64,000 bases of DNA from contig WTXG01000168.1 of the NCBI GenBank assembly GCA_022496185.1, positions 1 to 64,000 on the forward strand, in the 5' to 3' direction. A program made the position numbers and the translations under genes. The notes beneath the pieces were generated by a model, which was not told where the DNA came from, did not search any database, and saw only the letters and a list, made by a program, of their open reading frames with translations. The DNA is from Multifurca ochricompacta. Its lineage: Eukaryota > Basidiomycota > Agaricomycetes > Russulales > Russulaceae. Shown here piece by piece: positions 23,373 to 34,786 of this stretch (its first letter is position 1; each line of letters starts with the position of its first letter).

Positions 23373-24287
23373 CAGTAACCCACAAAACTGTTCCAATGTT
23401 TGGCCATCCTGAAGAGATTGACCTACCACACAATGAGAATAATTTCCAAAATTAGTACAAATTGGTAGAGGATAGTGTAGCATCTAAGCTTCAATTAGAG
23501 CCCATATTAATGTCAATTGGATCAGTGGTTCATGATATATAAAATGTTTTGTGAGGCATTATCATTGGAACAGTTTTGTGGCCAACATGTGAGATGACAA
23601 AACCAGTATCTGGTGGTCATGCAAATGCATTGACAATCATGTGACAATGTTAAATAAGTTAAACATACACCAAATAATCATCAACAACACTTGCTTCTTA
23701 CCATGCATGCCCTCTCTGCTGCCAAAAGGACTCACATCATCTCCCTCCTCACTTCAGGCAAATCTGCCCATAAAGTGTCAACTATGACTGGCCATGGCAC
23801 TGTTATCATCTCCAGATGTGTCATAAATACTGCCCTTACCATCCCAAGTCAAATGGAGGGAGACCAAGGAGGCTGACAGAGAGAAATGCTCAGCATGCTG
23901 TTTGCCTTATCTCCTCTGGCAGGGCAGACACAGATGTGGAAGTGACTAGAGCACTTCAGAAGTTGTTAATGGGTTCCTCTATCAACATACAATGCCTGTC
24001 CATCCTCCCATCAAATTTTCAAGCCATACCTGGCCCCTCCCATATCATACACCCCCATTCCATCATAAGTGAAATAGGCCACAAAACCATTCTAATGACA
24101 TTGCTACACAAAACATTTTATATATCATGCACCACTGACTCAATTGATATTAGTATAGGCTCTAATTGAAGCTTAGATGCCACACTATCATTTATCAATT
24201 TCTACTAATTTTGGAAATTATTCTCACTGTGTGGTAGGTCAATCTCTTCAGGATGGCCAAACATTGGAATGGTTTTGTGGGTTACTG
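23373..24287 (+). mobile_element. Tc1/mariner-like element T1, internally deleted
   Basis: 915 bp bounded by TA dinucleotides, with terminal inverted repeats of roughly 215 bp (CAGTAACCCACAAAAC at both ends). It keeps the N-terminal part of a transposase and lacks the catalytic part. It provides the uninterrupted version of the two sites where Gypsy II and Gypsy III entered the related element T2. Confidence 0.85.
23700..24062 (+). pseudogene. N-terminal fragment of a Tc1-like transposase
   Basis: HALSAAKRTHIISLLTSGKS and the following residues look like the first helix-turn-helix of Tc1-family transposases. A GGRPRRLTERNAQ segment in the next frame resembles the GRP(R) hinge and second DNA-binding domain. 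The frame shifts near 23870, and nothing resembling the DDE catalytic core follows. Confidence 0.75.
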
Positions 24288-24464
24288 TATGATGGAATAG
24301 GGGTGTATGGTATGGGAGGGGCCAGATATGGCTTGAAAATTTGATGGGAGGATGGACAGGCATTGTATGTTGATAGAGGAACCCATTAACAACTTCTGAA
24401 GTGCTCTAGTCACTTCCACATCTGTGTCTGCCCTGCCAGAGGAGATAAGGCAAACAGCATGCTG

Positions 24465-25285
24465 TGTAACGCCTGATGCGGGCATTCATCACAATGTGTG
24501 ATAAGGTCGCATAGTGAAACTACAAAGTCAAGTGTGCACTGTCTTTCAAGTACATGGAGGTTGAGTGAGAAGTCAATACCAAGGAGCTAATCCCCTAGTA
24601 CCGGTGAGTGGAAGAGTGCCAGAAGCACTGAGACGATTCAAGAGTCAGGTCTTAGGATCACCCAGAAGGTAATGCACCAAGTCAATTAAGAAGTCAAGTC
24701 TAAGGCATACAGGCTATCTAGACAGGCCTTATATACATAGTAGAGGTTGGAGTCTAAATCAGAGTAACATACTCGATGTATCAACAAAGTCATAATCTAA
24801 CTGAATGGGGAACAGAGTCAGGGTGGGCCAGGTGAGAATATACGTAGATGGATCCAGTATAGTTGCGATTCTGGTGGGAAAGTACATAAGAGTTCTTGTG
24901 TAATGTATGAGTCAGAGATAAGCACAGCATGAGTCAGAGATAAGGGACAAATAGGTACAAAGAAAGTCATGAATGTAATCAACAAAGGACAAGCGAGGCC
25001 AAACAGTGTTGACACAAGTGTAGTGCCGCACGATGCAACTCTCACATGACCTTGGTATATAAGGTTATGCTCCATGTAGAACCCAGGCCGTGTAGCTCAG
25101 TGGTTAGAGCGCCGGACCTGGATTGTCCAGAGGTCTTGGGTTCAATCCCCAACGTGGCCATTCCTTTTCTAGAGCGTGGGTTAGGGTCTTACTTAAGGTC
25201 CCTTTGCCGGAGTGCGTGTGGGCCAACAAACAGCACATCACGTGGAAGGAAAAAGGAATGAGACGATGTAGCAGGGTTTGTAACA
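24465..25285 (-). repeat. 3' LTR of Gypsy II
   Basis: About 601 bp without the insertion at 25009-25228. Compared with the 5' LTR, about nineteen sites differ, and every one I found is CG versus TG/CA or TG versus CA. Confidence 0.93.
25009..25228 (+). repeat. Solo miniature LTR with tRNA-like sequence
   Basis: 220 bp, TGTTGACAC to GCCAACA, TSD AACAG (25004-25008 and 25229-25233). The undisturbed site, with a single AACAG, is visible in the other Gypsy II LTR at about 41384-41388. The tRNA-like part is 25086-25160 and retains CG at several sites lost in 22500-23034. Confidence 0.93.
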
Positions 25286-25329
25286 TTACCCCCTCTCTAA
25301 GTCCTAGCAGAGCCAGCTAGATTGGCATA

Positions 25330-26061
25330 CCATCGTCATCCTGGACCAAGGAGAGGTAATTGTTGGCTACAGTGTAGTGATCAACATCGTAGTTCTCCTT
25401 TTCTTTGTCTGTGGGGCAAATGTGTGTTCGTAGAAAACTGTAGGGCCCCTGTCTCCCACAGCGAAAGCAGCCATCATAAACATGACAGTTGATCTCTCAG
25501 TGGCCAGCATTGTGGGAAAGACATTTGCCACACCATCCTGATGGATTCTGGATGGTGGGGGCTTGTGTGAGTCATCGGAACAGGCATTGGCGGCTCCAGT
25601 GTGAGGTGCTCTGGCAATGTCAACATCATTTCTTGGCTGTGGGACAGCACCAGCTGAGATGGTACTTGCTGCTACAGTGCCAGCAAAGCTTACCATCAGG
25701 ATTTTCATGGAGGTGTGGCATTTCGAAGCAGTGGGGGTTGAGTTGGGGTGCAAGGTTGAGGCGGCGATGGGGGAGGGGCTGAGCAAAAATATTGGCATAC
25801 CATTCGGATATGATCTGATATGCCTCTCCTTGCTCCAATCTCATCCTGATGCTTGCCAGGTGGTGCTCTATGTCAAAAACCCCTTGGTTGGTTTTCACCA
25901 TCTGTTGCTCGTAATCATGATGTTGCATTTCTAAGTTGTCCCTGAGCACCTGGAATTTGTGCAACCATGCAACCTCAGCGGTCAGTTGTGGCATATGTAA
26001 GTCCCAGAGCACCTCATTGATGGTGAAGGCGCAAGGGTCATGGGTCGAAAGATGTTGTAAG
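25330..26061 (-). pseudogene. ORF3 of Gypsy II, C-terminal half
   Basis: Continues from 33901 across the Copia insertion (joined through one GTAAG the frame is open: GPEHLQHLSTHDP). It contains the helical segment and IRMRLEQGEAYQII, then the first Cys/His knuckle (CWHCSSKYHLSWCC). It breaks near 25625. Further knuckle coding can be traced in other frames to about 25330. A polypurine tract (GAGAGGGGGTAA) at 25286-25297 precedes the LTR. Confidence 0.82.
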
Positions 26062-26567
26062 TGTGAAACAGGCATGAGGCACAGCATACTGACTCTGGTG
26101 GGTTAGCGAGTTAGGCTAGAAAGACAAGTTATACTTCAGAGGAGAAGACAACTCTATTACACTATACTACACACCTAGAAAGACAAGTTATCTACAAGAG
26201 ACGGTTAGTCAAAGGTAAGGTAGTTAGTAGAGTAGATGGGACTTACACTTCAGAGGAGAAGACAACTCTGAAGTGTAAGAGACGAAACAGACACCCTTAT
26301 ATACTCTTTGAAGGGATGGTCTGTGCACTGGGAATAAGTCCACAAGTGCCAGACAGAGTCCAAACAATAAACAGAGGGAGAAAGGCCATTGGCTACTACA
26401 GAAATCACATGTTACATGGTGCATCAGTCAGCTACTGCGGAATGTGAGAAAGAAAGTAATAAAGATATAGTAAAAGTCCGAAACTCCGGAATCTAATCTA
26501 ATCTACAAAGCAGCTAATCTGATCACCTGATGCCTGAAGCATCACCGAACATCTTCTGTGTTCAACA
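26062..26567 (-). repeat. 3' LTR of the Copia element
   Basis: 506 bp. On the minus strand it starts TGTTGAACACAG and ends GTTTCACA. The purine-rich CATGGAGGGA directly before it (minus strand, 26568 up) is the polypurine tract. Confidence 0.95.
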
Positions 26568-26837
26568 TCCCTCCATGCTGAAGGCATCTGGTCATAGATG
26601 GGAAATGAGTTGGATGAGCACACTGCCATCACAATTAAATGAGCATATCGCCAGCCAGAGATCCAACTTCTCTAACTCTTTGAGTGCGAGATGGACGTGG
26701 TGTTCAGAGGCATATCAAGGTGATTCGCTTATGCAAACTGAAACCATACACACCTCTTGCGTCACTCTCGAAGTTGAGAATTTTGCTCATGGTGGGAAAG
26801 TGAGACTGGTATTCAAAGTCTCCAAATTCCAGCTCTC

Positions 26838-29800
26838 TCATTTCAGCATAAGTCCAAGTTCATTGACCATGGTTTCAAACGATGCTCTTGGTAGAGACTT
26901 AGTGAAGCCATCTGCCAGCATCTCACCTGTAGGGGTACGCACTAACTCAATTATGCGTGATTCAATATACCCCCTAATGGCATGATACTTGATCGGAATA
27001 TGCTTTGACCGCCTTCCTGTGACTGGGTTTAATGCCAAATCTACAGCACCCTTGTTGTCACAATGGAGTGGTATAGGGGAGGATACCTCATACCCTAATT
27101 CCTCCATAAAAGTCCTGTACCACGCTGCCTGATTTGCAGCCTCAGAGAGGCTCATATATTCGGCCTCAGTGGTGGACTGTGCTACTGTTTTCTGTTTTCT
27201 GGAACACCATGAAATGGCACCATTTGCCAAGAAAAGCACGTAGCCTGAGGTAGAGTGGCAGTCCTCTTGATCTCCCCATGAGGAATCTGCAAAGCCATGA
27301 AGGCCACTCTCCCCTTTCCCTCCAGAATACCGCAACTTGCAGTCTTTTGTACTATTTAGATACTTTAAGACATACTTTGCAAGTTGCATGTGATCTTGAG
27401 AGGGGTTGGAAGCATACTGACTAAGGCGCGCCACAGCAAAACTGATATCGGGTCTGCTTCCAATCTGCACCCACAGCAGAGACCCCATCAACTGTTGGTA
27501 CTTCTTTATTTCAGAAGTAGATGCCTGGCCTTCAAATTTGACCAGATGTAAATCAGCGCCAGAGGGAAGAGGAGTATATACTTGGTTGGAATCCCTCATC
27601 CCAAACTTCTCAATAATAGATAAAACGTAGGCTGCTTGGTCAATCTCCAGTGTCTTATTAGGACGATCTCTGGTGATGTTAACTCCAAGATATGACTGAA
27701 TTTCTCCCAAGTCAGTCATCTCATATCGATTAGATAGAGCTGACTTCAGCCACGTTATCTTATCATTGGAAGACCCAAGTATAGTAATGTCATCTACATA
27801 GAGAATGACAAAGAGCGAATCATCCTCCTCCTTTTGATGAAACACATATACTCCTGCATCAGAGTACGTCCGAGTGAAGCCCAGTTCATTAAGAACTGCA
27901 TGGAATTGTAGATTCCATGCTTGGGAAGCTTGTTTGAGGCCATATAGTGCTTTTTGTAGCCTACAAACTTTGGACTCCTGACCAGCAACGATGAAACCAA
28001 CTGGTTGCTCCATATAAATTTCTTCATCCAGATCGCCATGAAGGAATGCCGACTTGACATCCATCTGGTGGATTTCCCAATCCTCTAGCGTAGCTAGCGC
28101 TAGTAATAATCTGAGTGATTCAAATCTGGCGACTGGAGAGAATGTTTCATCAAAGTCCACCCCTTCTATTTGGGTGAAACCTTTTGCCACAAGCCTAGCA
28201 CGAAACCGTCCATCTGGTTTCAGCTTAAAAACCCATTTTGACTTGACCGCCTTTCTTCCCTTAGGAAGATCCTCAAGGCGCCACACATTAAGTTTATCTA
28301 AGGCATCTATTTCATATTTACATGCCTCAAGCCATTCACTGGCATTGTCAGACTGCATTGCCTCCTGAAAAGTCAGGGGGTCTCTATAAGAGACACCTGC
28401 GGCATTTAGCAATTCCATATGCCCAAGTCTGGAAGAACCCTGTACGAACTCAGCATTATCCTCATTATAAAATCGAGGATTCATGCGACACGAATGTTTG
28501 GGACAGGCAGTATCAAGATCTAAATCTTCCTGCACAGCCCTGTCACGTTGCTGAGACCGTGGACTTTCCCTAGTAAATATTGGTTGGGAAATCTTGCCGA
28601 CATTCTTTTTAGTTTGTCTTTTGGCACAGGTTCTTTGGGGGAGTTCAGATGGTTCCATGATTTGGGAAGGAGGTGTCTGATAGATAGTTTGATCGTGTGT
28701 GTCAAGCTCATTTTCAGGTGTGGTAGGCTCAGGATTTATTTGAGGAGGTTCCACTACCTCCTGTTCCTCAACCTCGGCATCCTTGTCTTCAGGAGCCTGA
28801 GGAACTGTGGCTATTACTGGTTGAGGCTGGACAGGCCTCTCTGCTTCTAACACAAAAGGTGTAACTTTTTCCTTTTGCTTTCCCTTGCTGTCCTTTGCAA
28901 GGTTGGATGGGAAGGACCCTTCATCAAATGTCACATCTCTTGACAATACGAAGGATCGAGTATGCATATCCCAAAGAAGATATCCTTTAGAATGGGGTGC
29001 ATACCCGACAAAGACTGTTTCTCTGGCTTTATGATCCAGTTTGCGTCTTTTATCCTCTGGGACAGTATAATAGGCTAAGCAGCCAAAGATTTTAAAGTAT
29101 GAGACATCTGGAATGTCCCCATCCAGAAGCTCAAGCGGTGTCCTCCACTTATTTGAACAGATTGGTGTTCTATTGTATATGTGACAGGCTGTTTGCACTG
29201 CACATTCCCAGAACCCAAGGGAAAGACCAGCATGATGCAGCATACTGGTGGCCTTTTCCATGATGGTTCTATTGAACCTTTCAGCCCTTCCGTTCTGTTG
29301 TGGGGAGTATGGCATTGTCAATTTATGCTCTATGCCAGCCTGCTCAAGTATTGACTTCAGCTCCCTATTGACAAATTCGCCACCTCAGTCTGTGTGTAAG
29401 GTCTTTATTTTCTTGTCTGTTTTATTTTCCAAGAATGCCTTAATATTACTGAAGACCAATGTGAAATCACTTTTCGCTTTCATAGCAACAACTAGAGCTG
29501 TCCTGCTAAAGTCGTCTATGAAAGTGGCGAAGTATAGGTTCCCTTGAATTGAAGTACATTGCAGAGGACCAACTAGGTCACTATGAATGACTTCCAAGGG
29601 TGCTGAAGCTCTCTTTTGAGAGGGAGGGAATGGAAGACAGTGTGATTTTCCCATTTCACAGCCATAACACGGCTTGTCTTCCACTTGGCTATTATCTATG
29701 CTAAGACCTTTTACAGCCTTAGGAGCATGTCTTTTGAGGGCCTCTTTTGACATATGACCCATGCGCAAATGCCAGGTATCAAGGCTACTTGATGCAGATT

Positions 29801-32459
29801 TGTGGGAAGCAGTATTTAAATTCTGCATGGTTTTCCCAAAGACCCAGTAGAGTCCCATAGCCTTGACACCTTCCGCTATAATTGTATTATTGTACTTTAT
29901 TTTGACCTCAGATGGAGAAAATTCCACTGAGCCACCCTTGTCTGTGATGCAGCTTGTCGACAGTATTCTCTCACTGCCAGGCATATAAAAGACATTATTT
30001 AACTCTAACTCATAATTATTACGAGTTTTGAGTATGACTTTGCCTGTTCCTTCGACTTGGACTATGGAACCATCACCAATTGTCACCTGATGACCCTTGT
30101 GTGGGAAATACTCAGAAAAGTCATCTAGGTACGGTGTGAAATGAGTGGTGGCTCCACTGTCCATCATCCAAGGATTGCTGCCATCATCGACTTCTTGTGT
30201 GTGCTCGGTCATCATATAAAGTGAAATACGAGGTGTCTCATGCACCTCCTGTATTCTGCCACTACCATTAACTATGGTAGCTACTTGTGTGGAGTTATTA
30301 TGTACACTGGGGCCTTGCCCCTTCCTCTTGTTGCCCTTTTTGCCTGCATCAGCATTGGCTCTGTCCTGTTTCCTTTGCCGACATTCATTAGCCTTGTGGC
30401 CCAGCTTCTGGCAATAGAAGCAGGTGACATCATTGGACGATGATGCACCTGCAGGAGGTGGCGTGAAAGTTACTTGTTTTTTATTTTTATTTTTGTTGAC
30501 ATGGGCTGCCTTGTTAAGGGCAGCCCCAACACCACTTCCTGCGGGGCCAGCTAGTCGGCTTTCCTCATTTAGGAACCTTTGTACAAGGTCCTGAGGGGAA
30601 AGGCGGTCAGGTGGACCTGACGCCAGGATGGAGCCAGCAATGGCGGAGTAGGATGGAGGTAGGGATTGGAGCAAGATAAAGCTCAGTTGGAGATCAGAGA
30701 TCTCCATCCCATTTTCCTTGAGGGTACTCCTCACATCCAACACACGCTGCAACTGGGGTCTGAATTGTTTACCCTCCTCCAAGCGGAAGGAGGACACAGA
30801 ACACCACAAGTTGTAGGTGGCCATGCTTCCTACTGAGCCATAGAGTGATTCCAAACGCTCATACTTGGCATTGACAGAAGGATAAGTTCTGTCAGAGGCA
30901 ATTTGGGAGTATGTTTCTGGCAATGTAACCATCACCAGAACTCCCATGAGGACTTCCTCAACTCTATTCCACTCCAAGTACATAGGCTCTGACCATTGTG
31001 TGAAGCGTTTGGCGTACTCGTCATCCTTTTCTCCATCCTCTGGCTTCGGAGGATTAAGGAATTCAGGGGCATCATGCGTGATGTGCCTCTTCATCCCATT
31101 GATCCTCAGCAGGGCAGTGAAGGACACCGACCACTGCTGCCAGTTGGAGCCATCAAGTTTATCAAACTTGAAAGTAGGGGGGAAGACTGTTACAACCCCA
31201 CTCTTTTCCCTTCCTCACACTGAGCCGGCTCCCTTACACCACCCTTGACCTTTCCCCTTCACTAAACCACTGTCTCCTGCCCTCTTTGGCCCCTGATCCC
31301 TGAGGCCCTTGGTATGCTGCCTTGGGACCTTCTTGATGCCTGTGGCCTGTTGCTCACAGGACCAACCTCCCTTGCCACCATTTACACCTAACCTGATGGT
31401 AGTTCTGCTGCTATACTGTTGGATGTACACCACCCTTCCTCATTGCCTTGGCTTATGCCTTGGCCAGTACCCCTGTCCCTGTGCTTGACACCCATAGGAT
31501 CTCTGACACTGTCCCTGCCAAACCTGACTCTGCACACAAGACGACTTTGGCTTGCATTTGCCCCTCCAGACCACATGACCTGTAGGCACATGACATGGAC
31601 TCAAAGCCATGACCTATCATGTGACCCTTGACCACATGACCTCAGACCATGTGACCCCCTTTGACCATGTGACCTTGGGCTTTGATCATGACCCCTTAGA
31701 TCATCTGACCCATCAGTCACTTGACCCTCTTCTCTGATTCCTGTGGGAGTATTCCCACACTGATCTGACTCCTGTGGGACCTGTTATCTCCCCATTTACC
31801 CCTGACCCTGGTGGGAATCCTCCCACACTGATATGACTCCTGTGGGGCTGTCCCACATGATTATGCTTCTGATAAGGCTTATCCTTATCATGGACTATAT
31901 TTGACATCTTATCTGCTATTGGATGATAAGGACTCTGACCCTGTTCCTGATTAGCTACAAACCAGATCCCCATACAGTATATAAGACCCTGTAGACAGTT
32001 TGTACAACCCTAGATTTGACCTCTTGGGCCTTCAGCCTAGAGACCTTAGACCCCAGAATCTATCACAGCCTTTTCCCCTTCTTTTGCGCCTTTGAGATCC
32101 TTACAGGGACCCCCATTGCCTCTGGCAATGGGTGTGTACCCTTCCTTTTGAATCTTCTTGCCGCTCTATAGGGCTTCAGCACACTCAGCTTGACCCTGTT
32201 CCCACTCAACAGCCTTAGGGGATTAGCTCCCTTTGGCTGACTCTTCCCATCTTCCTCTGTGCTTGGTTATGGCACATTTTCCTATCCATCCTGGAGCTAA
32301 GAGGCTAGCCCTGTTGTGCTAGGCCTGTTGTAGATCCCGGACCCACAGTGTCGGGTGCCACAGATGTGGCTGACTAGTGCCGGACTGGTGGACTCAAGCC
32401 GATCAGGTGCATGTCGCACAGAATGCCCCGCTGAGCATTACAAAGACGATGGAAGACAT
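26838..32459 (-). pseudogene. Copia gag-pol polyprotein, one stop plus a solo-LTR insertion
   Basis: ATG at 32459-32457 (MSSIVF). The solo LTR at 31188-32442 enters after about five codons. The frame then runs to 29387: gag (KFDKLDGSNWQQWS), zinc knuckle CFYCQKLGHKANEC, protease MMDSGATTHFTP, GAG-pre-integrase HLRMGHMS, and the integrase N-terminal part. TGA at 29387-29385 (LHTD-stop-GGEF) fits CGA to TGA. From there to 26838: integrase end (YSPQQNGRAERFNRT), RT (KSAFLHGDLDEEIYM, LYVDDITILG), RNase H (FADSSWGD, STTEAEYMSLSEA, ADGFTKSL). About 1,400 residues in all. The product would copy and integrate the element. Confidence 0.95.
31188..32442 (+). repeat. Solo LTR, 1,255 bp, inside Copia gag
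   Basis: TGTTACAACCCC to GAGCATTACA, TSD AAGAC at 31183-31187 and 32443-32447. A TATATAAGAC box near 31977 is the likely LTR promoter. Repeats built on CATGTGACC and CACATGACC fill 31570-31710. The family is unlike the other LTRs here; no full copy is in the window. Confidence 0.92.
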
Positions 32460-33394
32460 TTGAGATGATTTAAAAAGGTTGATCCTGGTTCCAAGGAGCA
32501 GTTAGAACCAGTTGTCCAGGTCTCATTTAAGAGGGCCCGTCCATTCTGTGGCGCTATGCTTCAGAACTTAAAAAAGTCCTGCCTCTGATGTGCGACTTCT
32601 AAGTAGTATAGTAAGCTGTCTAGCACCATCTACAACAAGTCCTAAGCCCACATCAGGGGGACTATGTGTAAATAGATGGGGAGTCATGTCATGGAGGAGC
32701 CAACCGCAAGTTCCACTAGAGACAAAGGGTATAGAGCCCTTCCTCTAGTGCTGGTGGTGGAGTCCATGATTAAGCCCTAGATGATTGGGGCCATGACTAT
32801 AGTAGACTATTAGGTTTCCTCTGGTTGGGGCGGACCCCCAATGAAAGCAGTGGGTACTTCTGCCCAGAGACAAAACCCTCTAGCTACTGTGTAAATACTA
32901 TAGTAGTTCAAGCCTACTTGTATCGAGCCCAAGCGTCATGGGAGTGACTACCCATGCCTTGTTCTAGACCCTAAACTCTACCAGCAGGTCGCTAAACCTG
33001 GCTTACGGATCGAGCCAAGCATTGACTGAACCTATAGCTCCAAGCCTTCTGGGCAAGGGGCCTACTAAGACTATGGATGGGACGAAAACCCAGCTACAAC
33101 TAAGAATACTATTTACTTAGAGCGCACATGAGGAACTCAAGGTGTTTCACCCGCTTAGGGTCCCTCATCACCTCTTGCAAGAATCCCCTGAGGGACTAGC
33201 CAGACAGATCAAGGTGGGCACATAAAGCGCACCACCTTGTGGACAGTTAAGGGCAAGGGAAAGTAATTGAAGCTCACTGTAAGACTGATTGGGAAAGATG
33301 AAGTCTTGAAGCTTGGTGAGCTTGAAGAAAGGGTTGGACTGATCAAAGGAAAAGGGAGTGATAGATCAGTAAAGCGTGCCCAGGGCCCATAACC
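32460..33394 (-). other. 5' leader of the Copia element with half-tRNA primer site
   Basis: 935 bp between the 5' LTR and the gag ATG with no gene. The bases next to the LTR (33383-33394, read GGGCCCATAACC on plus) equal the anticodon stem-loop of eukaryotic initiator tRNA-Met. The element RNA would therefore pair with an internal tRNA segment, as in Drosophila copia. Confidence 0.65.
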
Positions 33395-33900
33395 TGTGAA
33401 ACAGGCATGAGGCGCAGCATACTGACTCTGGTGGGTTAGCGAGTTAGGCTAGAAAGACAAGTTATACTTCAGAGGAGAAGACAACTCTATTACACTATAC
33501 TACACACCTAGAAAGACAAGTTATCTACAAGAGACAGTTAGTCAAAGGTAAGGTAGTTAGTAGAGTAGATGGGACTTACACTTCAGAGGAGAAGACAACT
33601 CTGAAGTGTAAGAGACGAAACAGACACCCTTATATACTCTTTGAAGGGATGGTCTGTGCACTGGGAATAAGTCCACAAGTGCCGGACAGAGTCCAAACAA
33701 TAAACAGAGGGAGAAAGGCCATTGGCTACTACAGAAATCACATGTTACATGGTGCATCAGTCAGCTACTGCAGAATGTGAGAAAGAAAGTAATAAAGATA
33801 TAGTAAAAGTCCGAAACTCCGGAATCTAATCTAATCTACAAAGCAGCTAATCTGATCACCTGATGCCTGAAGCATCACCGAACATCTTCTGTGTTCAACA
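33395..33900 (-). repeat. 5' LTR of the Copia element
   Basis: 506 bp. On the minus strand it starts TGTTGAACACAG; it is followed on plus by the target copy GTAAG. Confidence 0.95.
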
Positions 33901-34786
33901 GTAAGTGTTCTGGCCCCAAGACATAGTGAAGCCAGTTGACTTTCTTTTCCTCCAGGTACACTGGGGCCCTGTAGACTGGCCCTCCTTTTTCCAAACACCT
34001 GGCTACATCCATACCTTCATTGGTGTAATAAATATACTTGGCCACTTCAGTGGTGCCATCATTCTTGGACGTTGGGATCATAAGTGGAAAGTAGAATTGT
34101 GAGCCGGGGTTATTTGGGAAGAACAGGAATTCTGGGGCCTCATCACTGAAGTTGACATCGATCAGGTCATTGGGATGAGGGTGTTTGGGCAAATTAAAAT
34201 CTTCGTTGACATCGGTGGTTCTGATCCCTTTGGCCACTTCAGCGGCCACATCATAATCAATAGGAGATAATGGGCAAGAAGGAGGATGCAAAGGAGAAAG
34301 TAGGGGAAACGCATCAATGGTGGCAGAGGTATGGACACTGGATGGAGACATGGATGTTGTTCTGGGCAGTTGTGGGGAAGGGGGCTGTCTTGTTGAGCGT
34401 ATAGCAGTCTGCTCATTATCTGCCTGGGGATGGCATCTATAGAAGTCTTCGATAAGCTTGGGCACAAAGACATCTGCAGCAGACTCCCACAAGTTGTTGG
34501 CATCAGGGAATCCCTTCCATTTGATCAGGTAGTGGAGCTTCTGATTGCACCCTTGGCCTTTCCATTTCACATCAGCAATACACTCTACCTCCCACTCTGG
34601 TTCTCTGTCAACTAAGTCAGGAGGGGTCTGGGGAAATTCTGTCCATGAATAGAAGTCTCTTTGTATGGCGTTAGAAGGTTGGCATGGAAGATGGGATGGA
34701 TCTTCCATGTGGGTGGTAATGTCAATTTGTACGTAATGTTGGACAGCTTCTGTTCTATTTCGAACAGACTGTGGCGCCTGGGGCAA
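33901..34786 (-). pseudogene. Gypsy II chromodomain fused in frame to ORF3
   Basis: One open frame carries the integrase tail, the chromodomain (EWEVECIADVKWKGQG, KLHYLIKWKGFPDANNLWE) and then, with no stop, the ORF3 N-terminus (SPIDYDVAAE, AKYIYYTNEGMDVARC, YRAPVYLEEKKV). In Gypsy I, III and IV a stop after PKNS/PKDS separates pol from ORF3. The frame is closed by the Copia insertion at 33901; the rest is 25330-26061. Confidence 0.85.

Larger units (their letters stand above)
26062..33900 (-). mobile_element. Ty1/Copia element, 7.8 kb, recent
   Basis: 506-bp LTRs at 26062-26567 (3') and 33395-33900 (5'), TSD GTAAG (26057-26061 and 33901-33905). The LTRs differ at only four bases, all CpG-type. 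The order gag, protease, integrase, RT, RNase H is that of Pseudoviridae. The body is near-intact except for one in-frame stop and a solo LTR in gag. It interrupts ORF3 of Gypsy II. Confidence 0.96.
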
